Shown here in pieces: positions 1 through 10,818 of a stretch of 59,832 bases of DNA. The stretch's first letter is position 1, and each line of letters starts with the position of its first letter. Origin of the DNA: Alysiella crassa DSM 2578 (GTDB lineage: Bacteria; Pseudomonadota; Gammaproteobacteria; Burkholderiales; Neisseriaceae); NCBI RefSeq assembly GCF_000745955.1, contig NZ_JQKH01000008.1, positions 1-59,832 on the forward strand, given 5' to 3'. A program made the position numbers and the translations under genes. The notes under the pieces are model-generated. The model saw nothing but the letters and a program-made list of their open reading frames with translations. It was not told where the DNA came from and ran no database searches.

Positions 1-234
1 GTTAAAATGGAAAAGTTGTTTGCGATTCTGGCAGTTACATTGGCTTGGGCTTATGTTATCGGGCGTTGGCAACATGCGCTTAATCCAATTAAGCCTAAAT
101 CTCATGAACGTTTATCGCAAGGTATTTTTCGTGTTGGTTTAGAGCAGCTTGCCAAAGCTGCCATGTTGATGATGGCAACTTTGGACTATTTTTCAAACCC
201 AAAACAGGTCGTCCGATTTTTTGTCGTGTACTGA
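1..234 (+). pseudogene. Transposase C-terminal part (IS4-like DDE), cut by window edge
   Basis: The frame is open from base 1, so only the C-terminal part of a transposase is inside the window. The visible protein (about 75 residues, ending NPKQVVRFFVVY) resembles the tail of IS4/IS10-type DDE transposases, where a membrane-like LAVTLAWAYVIG stretch precedes a basic KPKSHERLSQGIFRVGL segment. The stop codon lies inside the putative terminal repeat GTCGTGTACTG (223-233), directly followed by an uptake sequence. A second copy in opposite orientation closes the window at 59743-59832. Whether the full gene is intact outside the window cannot be seen. Family assignment is from recall. Confidence 0.6.
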
Positions 235-262
235 AAGGCAGCCTGAATATTCTAGGGGCAAA

Positions 263-1099
263 TTAACAACAATCCATCGTAAAAAACGCTTTATCAAACG
301 CCAAATTTTTCAAATCATTGGGGTGGATAAAGAAATTGCCCACACCGCAATCGCCCCACAAAATATCCACGCCTTCATTATAAGTTCCCCAATCGCTAAC
401 CAATTGGAATAACAGCACATAATCTTTCAAATCATACGAGCCATAACCGCGCACATCGTCTTGCGTGAAATACGGATAACCGCCTACGCGATGTTGTTCG
501 CTGTTTGAAAATTCATCATATTTATCGTGTAAATCCCATTCGTAATCATCGTCTTCGGATTTTTCGTCCAAAAAATCAAATAATTCAGGCACCACTTCTC
601 CAAAAGCAAAATCATGTTGCGTAATCGGCTGTGGCGTGGCAGCCTGAAAATGAATTTGGTAACTGTGATTAGGCGGAAACGGTACGCCAGAATCAGTTTC
701 ATCAAATTGAACAAAATCAAAATCTTGTTGAAATTCATCTGCGTTTTCAATCACATCGGCATGGTAAATCAATTTGTAGCGCGAATTGTCTGTGTAGTCA
801 TCAAAATTGATGCCGTAACAATCGTCTTTGCCGTCAATGAAAAACTGCAAAATGCCCTTGCTCGGAAAATCGGGCAAGGCGGGCATTTGCGCGAAATTGA
901 TTTGCGCCAAAAAGAACAAAGGTTCGCCATCAGGATTGTTTGGATAAGCAAAATCGCGTGGTAAATAAGGCTTGCCGCCCACTTTGCTGTCCCAAAGTTG
1001 CGTGGGCGTGGCGGTCAGCGTGAATGGTGCGCTGGGCTTGCAACTGGCAATGATTTCATCGGCAAAATCTTGAAATTCAACAGGAATATTTAATGACAT
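263..1099 (-). CDS. DUF1963 (YwqG-like) protein
   Basis: A 278-residue cytosolic protein of the DUF1963/YwqG family, whose biochemical role is not established. The family pattern is clear: SKVGGKPYLPRDFAYP followed by GEPLFFLAQINF near residues 37-68, a GYPYFTQDDVR motif in the second half, and the C-terminal WGDCGVGNFFI block followed by a terminal DCC. The frame continues upstream to 1258, but that part is translated from a palindromic repeat (1162-1255), so the ATG at 1099 (MSLNIPVEF) is the better start. There is no signal peptide. The family call is firm; the function is unknown. Confidence 0.8.
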   Translation of the reverse strand: MSLNIPVEFQDFADEIIASCKPSAPFTLTATPTQLWDSKVGGKPYLPRDFAYPNNPDGEPLFFLAQINFAQMPALPDFPSKGILQFFIDGKDDCYGINFDDYTDNSRYKLIYHADVIENADEFQQDFDFVQFDETDSGVPFPPNHSYQIHFQAATPQPITQHDFAFGEVVPELFDFLDEKSEDDDYEWDLHDKYDEFSNSEQHRVGGYPYFTQDDVRGYGSYDLKDYVLLFQLVSDWGTYNEGVDILWGDCGVGNFFIHPNDLKNLAFDKAFFTMDCC

Positions 1100-1161
1100 A
1101 ATGGGCTTTCTGTTTTTTGGGGTTAAATTCGGCAACATTTTGTGCTTGCCAACCATTTTAT

Positions 1162-1255
1162 TCCCTCTCCTGTGGGAGAGGGTTAGGGAGAGGGCAAAAT
1201 GGGCAATGCTCAACAGTTTTTCCCTCTCCCCAGCCCTCTCCCAAAGGAGAGGGAG
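1162..1255. repeat. CCCTCTCC-type palindromic repeat, copy 1
   Basis: Two short G/C-rich hairpins (ccctctcctgtgggagaggg and ccctctcccaaaggagaggg) flank an A/T-rich centre, and the halves are also complementary to each other. The same architecture recurs at 9150-9272 and 46562-46655, with a half copy at 13947-13983. The repeat lies just upstream of the DUF1963 gene and overlaps its false N-terminal extension. Confidence 0.75.
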
Positions 1256-1260
1256 CAAGT

Positions 1261-1436
1261 TTCAGGCAGCCTGAAACCTTTGCAAAACCCACTTGCAAGC
1301 TGACGTAGGGGCGGATTTCATATCCGCCCTTTTTTCAATTTATTGATAAGAATGAAAATTTCTGCGAACCTAAACGGGGCAGATATGAAATCTGCCCCTA
1401 CAAACCGAGTTTTGCAAAGGTTTCAGCCTGCATTAT
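1261..1436. repeat. Large inverted repeat with GGGGCGGATTTCATATCCGCCC core arms
   Basis: The outer arms CTGAAACCTTTGCAAAAC (1271-1288) and GTTTTGCAAAGGTTTCAG (1409-1426) are perfect inverted repeats. The inner arms carry near-palindromes (gtaggggcggatttcat and atgaaatctgcccctac). The left end is an uptake sequence, and the right arm runs up to the stop codon of the next gene at 1433. The core module recurs inside a different repeat at 38619-38701. Confidence 0.8.
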
Positions 1437-1945
1437 TTAGGCAAAACTTTCAAATCAGGATAAGCCTTTTGAATCACAGACTTAAATATCGGCTGATATT
1501 GCAGATAATACCATTTCCCATCATTTTCTTTAATCGCAATCAAATTTCCTTTAATTTCAAGACCATTGAGACGTGTGGTGGTCGGAAGCAACACATAATC
1601 GCGCCCCGTTTTGGATTTCAAAACCCTTTGTTTTTTCCAATGGATAACATAATCCAAGCTGGCATTTAATTCTTTGGCATCTCTGGCGGTTTCTTCGCCT
1701 TGTTTCAACATTTCTTGTTTGATTTTTGAAATGGGCGTGTTGGTTTCTTTTGACAAAGTATCAAAAAAAGCCTGTGGCATCATTGGCATAATGGATTTAA
1801 CATCGTGTTTGAGCGTGGCGACTTTCATTTTGGCGACATCAGCGCGAATGGTTTTCTCGTCTTGTTCGTCATAAGCAAATGAAAGGGCAGGACTTGCCAA
1901 GAATGCCACCAAAACCATTGAAGATAAAAACGATTTCGTTTTCAT
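1433..1945 (-). CDS. Secreted protein of unknown function
   Basis: I do not recognise the family. The 170-residue product starts with a classic signal peptide (MKTKSFLSSMVLVAFLASPALSFA) with predicted cleavage after the SFA motif, so export to the periplasm is expected. The mature part is rich in Lys and charged residues (DEQDEKTIRADVAKMK) and ends DLKVLPK, with no obvious catalytic motif and no cysteines. The start at 1945 is chosen because GGGGAAATTTTT precedes that ATG and the signal peptide begins there; an in-frame start 30 bases upstream is possible. Its promoter region would overlap the paired uptake-sequence hairpin that ends icd. Confidence 0.6.
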   Translation of the reverse strand: MKTKSFLSSMVLVAFLASPALSFAYDEQDEKTIRADVAKMKVATLKHDVKSIMPMMPQAFFDTLSKETNTPISKIKQEMLKQGEETARDAKELNASLDYVIHWKKQRVLKSKTGRDYVLLPTTTRLNGLEIKGNLIAIKENDGKWYYLQYQPIFKSVIQKAYPDLKVLPK

Positions 1946-1975
1946 AAAAATTTCCCCAATCAGAAAAATTTGCAT

Positions 1976-2021
1976 TTCAGGCAGCCTGAAAAGCTGTACA
2001 AAACTTTTCAGGCTGCCTGAA
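1976..2021. terminator. Paired uptake-sequence hairpin after icd
   Basis: The arms TTCAGGCAGCCTGAAAAG (1976-1993) and its exact complement (2004-2021) form an 18-bp perfect stem with a 10-base loop. It lies 3 prime of icd on the minus strand. Inverted uptake-sequence pairs are a known terminator form in Neisseriaceae. Confidence 0.75.
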
Positions 2022-2053
2022 TTTCATTTTAAATCAAATACAAATCATTGAAA

Positions 2054-4306
<2,253 letters not shown>

Positions 4307-4404
4307 TCAGGCTGCCTGAAAACAGACAACGCTTGCGAATTATGGCATAAATTAACCTAAATTTGCAGAGAAAATTCAGTCAGGCTGCCTGAAATATTTT
4401 TTGC

Positions 4405-4570
4405 TTAGGGGCTAATGACAATTTGGGCGCGAGCTTGGTTTTGCAGATAAATTCGTTCAATTCAAGGCGAAAATGTGAGCCAATGCCGTCCATTGGCGAG
4501 TATTTTCAACGCAGAATGGGACGAATTTAGCGCAAAATCCAACCGCGAACAAATTGTCATTAGCCCCTAA
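4405..4570. repeat. 166-bp miniature element with perfect 20-bp terminal repeats
   Basis: The termini TTAGGGGCTAATGACAATTT (4405-4424) and its exact reverse complement (4551-4570) bracket a segment whose interior arms are also partly complementary (GGGCGCGAGCTTGGTTTTGC against GCAAAATCCAACCGCGAAC). It has no coding capacity. The form is that of a MITE. It occupies the 488-base gap between icd and leuA. No clear target duplication was seen. Confidence 0.75.
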
Positions 4571-4630
4571 TGAAACGGTTGGGCTTTTTTGTATTTGACT
4601 GACTTTTTCCGTAGATACAGATTTTTTAAA

Positions 4631-4647
4631 TTAGACAATTTGTCCAA
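4631..4647. promoter_or_regulatory. Dyad candidate operator upstream of leuA
   Basis: TTAGACAATTTGTCCAA is a palindrome centred on GACAA-T-TTGTC. Half-sites recur at 4671-4677 (TAGACAA), 4704-4709 (TGTCCA, between -35 and -10) and 4743-4749 (TGGACAA). The spacing and the HTH domain fused to the next gene suggest an autoregulatory operator; this is inference. Confidence 0.5.
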
Positions 4648-4694
4648 TTCAGGCAGTCTGAAAATAAAATTAGACAAATTTTCAGGCTGCCTTA

Positions 4695-4722
4695 TTGCCA
4701 AAATGTCCAAAATCCGTATAAT
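4695..4722 (+). promoter_or_regulatory. leuA promoter
   Basis: TTGCCA (4695-4700) and TATAAT (4717-4722) are separated by 16 bases, a good sigma-70 match. The start codon follows within 37 bases, so the leader is short and has no clear ribosome-binding site. Confidence 0.6.
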
Positions 4723-4758
4723 CCGCATTCATCAAAATCAATTGGACAAACCAATATT

Positions 4759-6543
4759 ATGCAGCTAGACATAGACAAACTCGTGGATTATTTTGGCGGC
4801 GTGAATGCGCTCGCCGAAGCCTTAAAGCAACACGACCCACTCAATGCCCCCAGTACCGCCGCCATTTATAAATGGCGTACACGCGGTTCGGTGCCAATCA
4901 ATCAGTTGCAAAAATTAAGCGAATTGGCACAGGCGCAAGGCAAGTATTTAGATTTAAATCAATTTACCAAACAAAATGAATGGAATATGCTCATGAACAC
5001 CACAAACCGCGTTATTATTTTTGACACCACCCTGCGCGATGGCGAACAATCCCCTGGCGCAGCAATGACAAAAGAAGAAAAAGTCCGCATTGCCCGCCAA
5101 TTGGAAAAAATGGGCGTGGACGTGATTGAAGCAGGTTTTGCCGCCGCCAGCGAAGGCGACTGGGCGGCGGTAAACGAAATTGCACAAACCATTAAAAATT
5201 CAACGGTTTGCTCATTGTGCCGTGCGGTGGAACGCGATATTCGCCGCGCTGGTGAAGCCCTTGCGCCTGCCGCCAAACGCCGCATTCACACTTTTATTGC
5301 CACCAGCCCCATTCACATGGAGCATAAATTGAAAATGCAGCCTGCACAAGTGATTGAAAACGCTGTAAAAGCTGTGAAAATTGCCAAAGAATACACCGAT
5401 GATGTGGAATTTTCTTGTGAAGACGCATTGCGTTCCGAAATTGATTTCTTGGCGGAAATTTGCGGTAAAGTGATTGAAGCGGGCGCGACCACAATTAATA
5501 TTCCCGACACGGTGGGCTATTCCATTCCGCACAAAACGGAAGCGTTTTTTCGCGAATTGATTGCCAAAACACCGAATAGCGACAAAGTGATTTGGTCGGC
5601 GCATTGCCACAATGATTTGGGTTTGGCGGTGGCGAATTCTTTGGCGGCGTTGCAAGGTGGGGCACGTCAAGTGGAATGCACGGTAAACGGTTTGGGCGAG
5701 CGCGCGGGCAATGCGGCGATTGAAGAAATTGTGATGGCATTGAAAGTGCGCCACGATGTGTTTGGCTTGGAAACGGGCATTGACACCACGCAAATTGTTG
5801 CCGCGTCTAAACTGGTTTCCACGGTTACAGGCTACCCTGTGCAGCCGAATAAAGCGGTGGTGGGGGCAAACGCGTTTTCACACGAATCAGGCATTCACCA
5901 AGATGGTGTGTTGAAGCACCGTGAAACTTATGAAATTATGTCTGCAGAATCAGTAGGTTGGGCAACCAATCGTTTGACTTTGGGCAAATTATCGGGTCGC
6001 AATGCCTTCAAAACCAAATTGGCGGATTTGGGCATTGAATTGGACAGCGAGGAAGCCTTGAATGCGGCGTTTGCGCGTTTCAAAGAATTGGCGGACAAAA
6101 AACGTGAGATTTTTGATGAAGATTTGCACGCGCTGGTGTCGGACGAGATGTCGCATTTGTCAGATGACCGCTATAAATTTGTTTCACAACATATTGTTAC
6201 GGAAACAGGCGAATCGCCACGTGCTGAAATTGTGTTCAACGTAGATGGCACGGAACATCGCGCTCAAGCGACGGGTTCGGGTCCTGTGGACGCGATTTTT
6301 AAAGCGATTGAAAGCGTGGCGCAATCAGGCGCGACTTTGCAAATTTATTCGGTGAACGCGGTTACGGAAGGCACGGAAAGTCAAGGCGAAACCAGCGTGC
6401 GTTTGGCAAAAGATGGGCGTGTGGTCAATGGTCAAGGCGCGGACACCGATGTGTTGGTGGCGACCAGCAAGGCGTATTTGTCGGCGTTGTCCAAATTGTC
6501 CAATCAAGTTGAGCGGATTAAGGCGCAAGGCAATACGATTTAA
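4759..6543 (+). CDS. leuA: 2-isopropylmalate synthase with fused N-terminal HTH domain
   Basis: LeuA condenses acetyl-CoA with 2-oxoisovalerate, the first step of leucine synthesis. The LeuA part begins near residue 80 ([22 protein letters not shown]). It shows the metal-binding HCHND at 282-286, [15 protein letters not shown] near 370-385 and the C-terminal regulatory domain ([14 protein letters not shown]). It is preceded, without a stop, by about 75 residues resembling a small Cro/YdaS-like HTH ([10 protein letters not shown], then [22 protein letters not shown]). The total of 594 residues exceeds the usual 510-520. Internal starts at 4987 and 4993, the second with GGA nearby, could also give a normal-length enzyme. 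The catalytic call is certain; the fusion's role is inferred. Confidence 0.92.
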   Translation: MQLDIDKLVDYFGGVNALAEALKQHDPLNAPSTAAIYKWRTRGSVPINQLQKLSELAQAQGKYLDLNQFTKQNEWNMLMNTTNRVIIFDTTLRDGEQSPGAAMTKEEKVRIARQLEKMGVDVIEAGFAAASEGDWAAVNEIAQTIKNSTVCSLCRAVERDIRRAGEALAPAAKRRIHTFIATSPIHMEHKLKMQPAQVIENAVKAVKIAKEYTDDVEFSCEDALRSEIDFLAEICGKVIEAGATTINIPDTVGYSIPHKTEAFFRELIAKTPNSDKVIWSAHCHNDLGLAVANSLAALQGGARQVECTVNGLGERAGNAAIEEIVMALKVRHDVFGLETGIDTTQIVAASKLVSTVTGYPVQPNKAVVGANAFSHESGIHQDGVLKHRETYEIMSAESVGWATNRLTLGKLSGRNAFKTKLADLGIELDSEEALNAAFARFKELADKKREIFDEDLHALVSDEMSHLSDDRYKFVSQHIVTETGESPRAEIVFNVDGTEHRAQATGSGPVDAIFKAIESVAQSGATLQIYSVNAVTEGTESQGETSVRLAKDGRVVNGQGADTDVLVATSKAYLSALSKLSNQVERIKAQGNTI

Positions 6544-6560
6544 TGTTCAGGCTGCCTGAA

Positions 6561-6592
6561 AATTGGGGCGAATCATTTGGTTCGCCCCAATT
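6561..6592. terminator. Bidirectional terminator between leuA and rarD
   Basis: AATTGGGGCGAA (6561-6572) and TTCGCCCCAATT (6581-6592) form a 12-bp stem with an 8-base loop and a T-rich tail. It sits between convergent genes, flanked on each side by an uptake sequence. Confidence 0.8.
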
Positions 6593-6600
6593 TTGATTGT

Positions 6601-7503
6601 TCAGGCAGCCTGAACACGCGTTTTGCGCCACATCGCCCACAAAAACACCGCCACGCCTGCCCACACCCACGCGTAACCAATCAAACGGTTCATGTCCATT
6701 TGCTCACGAAACAGAATCAAGCCGCACAGCATTTGCAAAGTCGGCGACACATATTGCAACATACCCAATAAAGACAGGGAAATCCGTTTTGCCGCGCCAT
6801 TGAATAATAAGAGCGGAATAGTGGTCGCCGCGCCCGAACCGAGCAAAACGGCGGTTTGCAAACCATTCAGTTCCGCAAAAATCAGGCTGCCTGAAACGCC
6901 ACACCACGCCAAATACGCCAGCGCAAACGGCAACAGCAAAACCGTTTCTAAAGTCAAACCCACCAGCGCGTCCATAGGCGCGAGTTTGCGTATCATCGCG
7001 TACAAGCCAAAACTGCCCGCCAGCAAAATGGCAATCCATGGAAATTGTCCGCCCAAAATCGCCAGCCACACCACGCCTATTGCTGCCAAAATCAACGCGA
7101 AACTTTGTAAACGATTCATCTGCTCTTTGAATACCAGCCAGCCTAAAAATATATTAAACAATGGGTTAATAAAATAACCCAAGCTCGCATCCACCACGCG
7201 ATGATGGACAATCGCCCACAAATACACCAGCCAATTCACGCCTATCAGCAGCGATGACAGAAAATAAATCCCCAATAATTTAGGCTGCCTGAAAGCCGTC
7301 CACATCACCTGATGTTGCCGATAAATCAACAATAAAATCAAGGAAAACACCGCCGACCACGCCACACGGTTCGCCAAAATCTGTTCGGCAGGCATGGCGG
7401 ATTGATTGATGGGATACCAGTAAATCGGGAATGTCCCCCAAATCAAAAAACAACCCAACGCATAGAACAAACCCGTGCGTTGGGGATTGGTTTGTGTCGT
7501 CAT
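6601..7503 (-). CDS. rarD: RarD-type EamA permease
   Basis: A 300-residue inner-membrane protein of the drug/metabolite (EamA) superfamily, RarD subfamily. About ten hydrophobic helices are visible, beginning with GLFYALGCFLIWGTFPIYW and including the RarD-like VVDASLGYFINPLFNIFLGWLVFKEQMN block. The transported substrate is unknown. It overlaps the upstream pseudouridine synthase by 4 bases (ATGA), so the two are translationally linked. The C-terminus TRVQAA and its stop are encoded by an uptake sequence, and two more uptake sequences lie inside the gene (encoding SGSL and FRQP). Confidence 0.88.
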   Translation of the reverse strand: MTTQTNPQRTGLFYALGCFLIWGTFPIYWYPINQSAMPAEQILANRVAWSAVFSLILLLIYRQHQVMWTAFRQPKLLGIYFLSSLLIGVNWLVYLWAIVHHRVVDASLGYFINPLFNIFLGWLVFKEQMNRLQSFALILAAIGVVWLAILGGQFPWIAILLAGSFGLYAMIRKLAPMDALVGLTLETVLLLPFALAYLAWCGVSGSLIFAELNGLQTAVLLGSGAATTIPLLLFNGAAKRISLSLLGMLQYVSPTLQMLCGLILFREQMDMNRLIGYAWVWAGVAVFLWAMWRKTRVQAA

Positions 7504-8216
7504 GATTTTCCAGTCAATGAATTATCGGGTTGAATAAATCGCCATTCGCCCGCTTCCAAATCCTGCGTATCCCAATCACCGAAACGCTCGCGGTGCAAGG
7601 CTTCCACGCGGTTGCCCGCCGCCGCCACCATGCGTTTGACTTGATGGTATTTGCCTTCCACGATGGTTAAAATCAGCGTGTGTTCATCGCGCAATTCGGC
7701 GTGTTCGGCGGCAATGGTTTCATTGTCATCGTGTAATAATACGCCTGTTTTCAAAGTGTTACACAATTCATGGTCTGCTGCGTGTTTTAGGGTAACGCGG
7801 TAGATTTTGGCGACTTTGTGTTTGGGCGAAGTCATTTTGTGGTTGAATTGCCCGTCATTGGTGATGAGCAACACGCCTGTGGTGTCCGCATCCAGCCGCC
7901 CAATCGCTTGAATATCGGTGGCGCGTAAATGTTCGGGAAACAGGGTAAACACGCTGGGATAATCGCGCGGTTTATGCGAAGTTTCGTAATCCTTTGGTTT
8001 ATTAAGTAAAATATAATAATAGGGTAGGGGAATAATCACCGCGTCTTCGCCATTAATCACCAAAGTTTGCACATTATCAGGTTGAATTTCGGCTTTCTCG
8101 TTATCCCAAATTTCGCCATTGATTTCAATCAGTTGATTTTTGATTAACCATTGGCAGGATTTGCGGCTGGCTATGCCCTGTGCTTGTAAATATTTGAGTA
8201 GGTTCATATTTTTCAT
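7500..8216 (-). CDS. rsuA: RsuA-family 16S rRNA pseudouridine synthase
   Basis: Isomerises a uridine in rRNA to pseudouridine, by homology U516 of 16S rRNA. An S4 RNA-binding domain covers roughly residues 4-60 (LLKYLQAQGIASRKSCQWLIKN). The catalytic motif GRLDADTTGVLLIT places the catalytic Asp at residue 109, and KIYRVTL and KYHQVKRM follow as usual. Length (238) fits RsuA. The initial Met could be residue 1 or 4 (MNLLKYL). It forms an operon with rarD through the ATGA overlap. The exact target base within the RsuA/RluE/RluF group is not provable here. Confidence 0.85.
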   Translation of the reverse strand: MKNMNLLKYLQAQGIASRKSCQWLIKNQLIEINGEIWDNEKAEIQPDNVQTLVINGEDAVIIPLPYYYILLNKPKDYETSHKPRDYPSVFTLFPEHLRATDIQAIGRLDADTTGVLLITNDGQFNHKMTSPKHKVAKIYRVTLKHAADHELCNTLKTGVLLHDDNETIAAEHAELRDEHTLILTIVEGKYHQVKRMVAAAGNRVEALHRERFGDWDTQDLEAGEWRFIQPDNSLTGKS

Positions 8217-8228
8217 TTTGATGCTTAT

Positions 8229-8282
8229 TTTTCAGGCTGCCTTTAGTATATACAAAAAAATAAAAAGAAGGCAGCCTGAAAA
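8229..8282. terminator. Paired uptake-sequence hairpin after yaaA
   Basis: The arms TTTTCAGGCTGCCTT and AAGGCAGCCTGAAAA enclose 24 A/T-rich bases. It lies directly after the yaaA stop on the minus strand, between yaaA and rsuA. Confidence 0.55.
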
Positions 8283-8283
8283 T

Positions 8284-9063
8284 TTATTCTACATGGTTAC
8301 GCAAAAACACCCATTCATTTTCCGAACTGGCTGCCGCATTAAACGCATAACCTTCCAAATCAAATTGTTTCAATAATTCAACGTCTTCAATCGCATTTTG
8401 CGCCGCATAACGCACCATCAAGCCACGCGCCCGTTTCGCATAGAAACTCACCACTTTATAATTTGCGCCATTTTTGCCGTCTTTAAACACAGGTGTGATA
8501 ATCCGCGCATTCAAATTGGCAGGCTGAATTACTTTAAAATATTCCTGCGAAGCCAAATTCACCACAATATCGTCTTCCGAACAACCCAAAGTGAAATTCA
8601 AACGCGTGGTAACGCGCTCGCCCCAAAATTCATACAAATTTTTGCCGCGCGAATTGGGCAATGCCGTCCCCATTTCCAAACGATAGGGCTGAATCAAATC
8701 CAAAGGACGCACAATGCCATACAGCCCCGACAAAATCCGCACATGATTGTGGATGTAGCTGATTTCATTTTCATTTCTGTTATACGCGTCAATGCCTTCG
8801 TACACATCGCCATTAAACATATAAATGGCTTGTTTCGCATTATCGGGCGTGAACGGTGCTTGCCACGCCGCATTGCGTTCTGCGTTTTGCAGCGCGAGTT
8901 TGTCGGAAATGTGCATTAATTCAGCCAGTTGCTGCGGCGCGAGTGGGCGCAAATCGTTCATCAATAATTCGGCTTGGTCAAGCAGAGGCGGCTGTGAGTA
9001 AATTTTCGGCGTGAAATCACGCGTTTCGTTTAAATTTTTGGCGGGGGAGAGCAGGAAATACAT
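8284..9063 (-). CDS. yaaA: YaaA peroxide-stress protein (UPF0246)
   Basis: A 259-residue cytosolic protein of the YaaA family, which in E. coli lowers free iron and limits DNA damage during peroxide stress. The family signature is plain: [12 protein letters not shown] at the start, a central [14 protein letters not shown], then [27 protein letters not shown] and a C-terminal [14 protein letters not shown]. The length equals that of the E. coli protein. No neighbour suggests a special role. Confidence 0.93.
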   Translation of the reverse strand: MYFLLSPAKNLNETRDFTPKIYSQPPLLDQAELLMNDLRPLAPQQLAELMHISDKLALQNAERNAAWQAPFTPDNAKQAIYMFNGDVYEGIDAYNRNENEISYIHNHVRILSGLYGIVRPLDLIQPYRLEMGTALPNSRGKNLYEFWGERVTTRLNFTLGCSEDDIVVNLASQEYFKVIQPANLNARIITPVFKDGKNGANYKVVSFYAKRARGLMVRYAAQNAIEDVELLKQFDLEGYAFNAAASSENEWVFLRNHVE

Positions 9064-9149
9064 GATTTTTTTACCTATTATTGAGTGGGTTAATTTTTTT
9101 TCAGGCTGCCTTTGGGTTTACGATAAAAATATTTAGATTACCTGAACTC

Positions 9150-9272
9150 TGTCCCCTCCTACGCTGGCGGAGGTTAGGGTGGGGGTGGCTCTTTGATTTT
9201 CAATGAAATTAATTTGCTCTACTGATTTTCCCCCACCCTAGCCCTCCCCCGTTGGAGACGGGGGAGGGGACA
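9150..9272. repeat. CCCTCTCC-type palindromic repeat, copy 2
   Basis: GTCCCCTCCTACG...GGAGGTTAGGGTGGGGG on the left pairs with CCCCCACCCTAGCCCTCCCCC...GGGGGAGGGGAC on the right. It has the same two-hairpin architecture as copies 1 and 3. It fills most of the 272-base gap between the yaaA start and the next gene and is followed by a CTCGTGTACTG end at 9295-9305. Confidence 0.75.
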
Positions 9273-9335
9273 GATTTGTGGCAAAATTTAAAATTCTCGT
9301 GTACTGAAAGGCTGCCTGAAAATGATGTTTTGCCT

Positions 9336-9827
9336 TTATGATTGTTCGGGGCGGAACTCTTTTTTCAGCCGCACATACAAAGTACGCGTGGCGATGGCGA
9401 TGGTTTCATTGTTTTTATCAAACACGCGCACGGTAAACACGGGCAAATGCTTTTCGCCATCGGCGGTGGCAGACAAAATCGCGTCAATTTCTTCGCGGCT
9501 GATTTGGCAATCCAAATACACTTCGCCTTGCGCCGATTTGATGAAATCAATGTGGGCTTCTTTGTCCCACACATAATGTTTTTGTCCAAACAAGCAGTTA
9601 CACATCATCGCGTAAATGGGGTCGGTCATGGCAAACAGGCTGCCACCAAATTGTGTGCCATGTGAATTTTTGGTGTTGTACCAATTTTTCAGCGTGGCGC
9701 GGCAATGGGTGTAATCTTCTGATAAATAAGTGATTCTAATCCCTGTGAAAAACAAGGGCGCCCACAAATTCAAACGATGGCGCAAACGATTGGCGGTTTT
9801 GGGTAATTTTTTGGGTAAGGGAAGCAT
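9336..9827 (-). CDS. DUF4442 hot-dog fold thioesterase-like protein
   Basis: A 163-residue cytosolic protein resembling the DUF4442/YiiD hot-dog group of acyl-CoA thioesterase relatives. Supporting features are RLNLWAPLFFTGIRITYLSEDYTHCRATLKNW in the first third, the HGTQFGGSLFAMTDPIYAMM helix (the usual hot-dog helix with HG and GG) and a C-terminal beta segment TLYVRLKK. The substrate is unknown. Transcription is leftward and monocistronic. The stop lies near an uptake sequence carrying the CGTGTACTG motif. Confidence 0.75.
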   Translation of the reverse strand: MLPLPKKLPKTANRLRHRLNLWAPLFFTGIRITYLSEDYTHCRATLKNWYNTKNSHGTQFGGSLFAMTDPIYAMMCNCLFGQKHYVWDKEAHIDFIKSAQGEVYLDCQISREEIDAILSATADGEKHLPVFTVRVFDKNNETIAIATRTLYVRLKKEFRPEQS

Positions 9828-9896
9828 GTGTTATCCTAATGTTTTTATTTTAAAAATAGATTTTCAGGCTGCCTGAAAGTAAGCGATAAATCAATG

Positions 9897-9952
9897 TAGG
9901 GTGCGTATGACACACCGAATTTTAGGTGTTGGTAAAAAATGGTGTACTTAAT
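9897..9952. repeat. Partial TAGGGTGCG repeat
   Basis: GTAGGGTGCGTATGACACACC and GGTGTTGGTAAAAAATGGTGTAC form a degraded half copy of the TAGGGTGCG family seen in full at 23040-23171. Its downstream end abuts an uptake sequence. Confidence 0.4.
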
Positions 9953-9969
9953 AAAGGCAGCCTGAAAAA

Positions 9970-10818
9970 TTACTCATCAGCTAACGTATTGGTTTCAAAA
10001 AATAAATGCTCCAGCGTAAACGCATTACCAGCCGTGTCGCGCAATTCGCCGTTTGCTGCGCCATGTTTGATGACCAGCAAATTCAGGCAGCCTGCAATAT
10101 TCAGCACCAAACCTGCTTCCGCGCCACTTGCGTCCACCACTTCCGCGCCAGCCGTTTGCGCCACAGTGCTACGCGCCACCGCCAAACCACGTTTCACTTG
10201 CCCACGATATTGGGCGCGCGCAATGATTTCCTGTCCTGGGTAGCAGCCTTTGCGGAAATGCACGCCGCCGATGGTGTGTTGGTTCAACATTTGCGCCACG
10301 CAAGTTTCGCTGGTGGCGGCGTGAATCCAAGCATAGCCACTTGAAATTTCATGGATATTCCATACTTCTTCGGCGTGTGGATGGTATTCGGGCAACGTGT
10401 TTTGTGGTGCGATTTTCAGGCTGCCTGCATGGGGCAACACGATTTCGCCCACATCATTCATATTCAAAACCAAATGCGGTTCGCTGGGATAAACAGGCGG
10501 TGCATTTTCTTGCAGGCTGCCTGAAACGCCCCAATCCGCCAAAATATCCAATTGCACTTTGGCGCGTAACACAAACATTTTCAAGCGTTTAACTACTTTT
10601 TCCGCCACATCAGCCGCCAAAGCCAACATCAATTCATCGCCCGTATTCAGCACCAACATATTGGCAATCACGCGACCTTTGGGCGTGTTGTAGGTGGCGT
10701 AACAGGCTTGATTTTTCGCTAAATTTTTGATGTCATTGGACAATTGATTGTGCAAAAACTCATGACGGTCATCGCCCGACACGCGAATCACGCCAAAAAA
10801 GGGGAGTAGGGTGTGCAT
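9970..10818 (-). CDS. ygfZ: YgfZ folate-binding protein
   Basis: A GcvT-like folate-binding protein that helps assemble or repair iron-sulfur proteins. The hallmark KGCYPGQEI motif, with its essential Cys, lies near residue 190 and is followed by ARAQYRGQVKRGL. The N-terminus reads VIRVSGDDRHEFLHNQLSNDI, as in the family. At 282 residues it is shorter than E. coli YgfZ (326) but typical of Neisseriaceae forms. An uptake sequence inside the gene is read as SGSL. Confidence 0.88.
   Translation of the reverse strand: MHTLLPFFGVIRVSGDDRHEFLHNQLSNDIKNLAKNQACYATYNTPKGRVIANMLVLNTGDELMLALAADVAEKVVKRLKMFVLRAKVQLDILADWGVSGSLQENAPPVYPSEPHLVLNMNDVGEIVLPHAGSLKIAPQNTLPEYHPHAEEVWNIHEISSGYAWIHAATSETCVAQMLNQHTIGGVHFRKGCYPGQEIIARAQYRGQVKRGLAVARSTVAQTAGAEVVDASGAEAGLVLNIAGCLNLLVIKHGAANGELRDTAGNAFTLEHLFFETNTLADE

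Noticed and set aside
1162-1255. CRISPR-like repeats
   Set aside because: The CCCTCTCC hairpins are two-unit palindromes without regularly spaced repeat-spacer structure; no CRISPR array was seen in the window.
1100-1258. Longer start for the DUF1963 gene
   Set aside because: The extra 53 codons translate a palindromic repeat; the family begins at the ATG at 1099.
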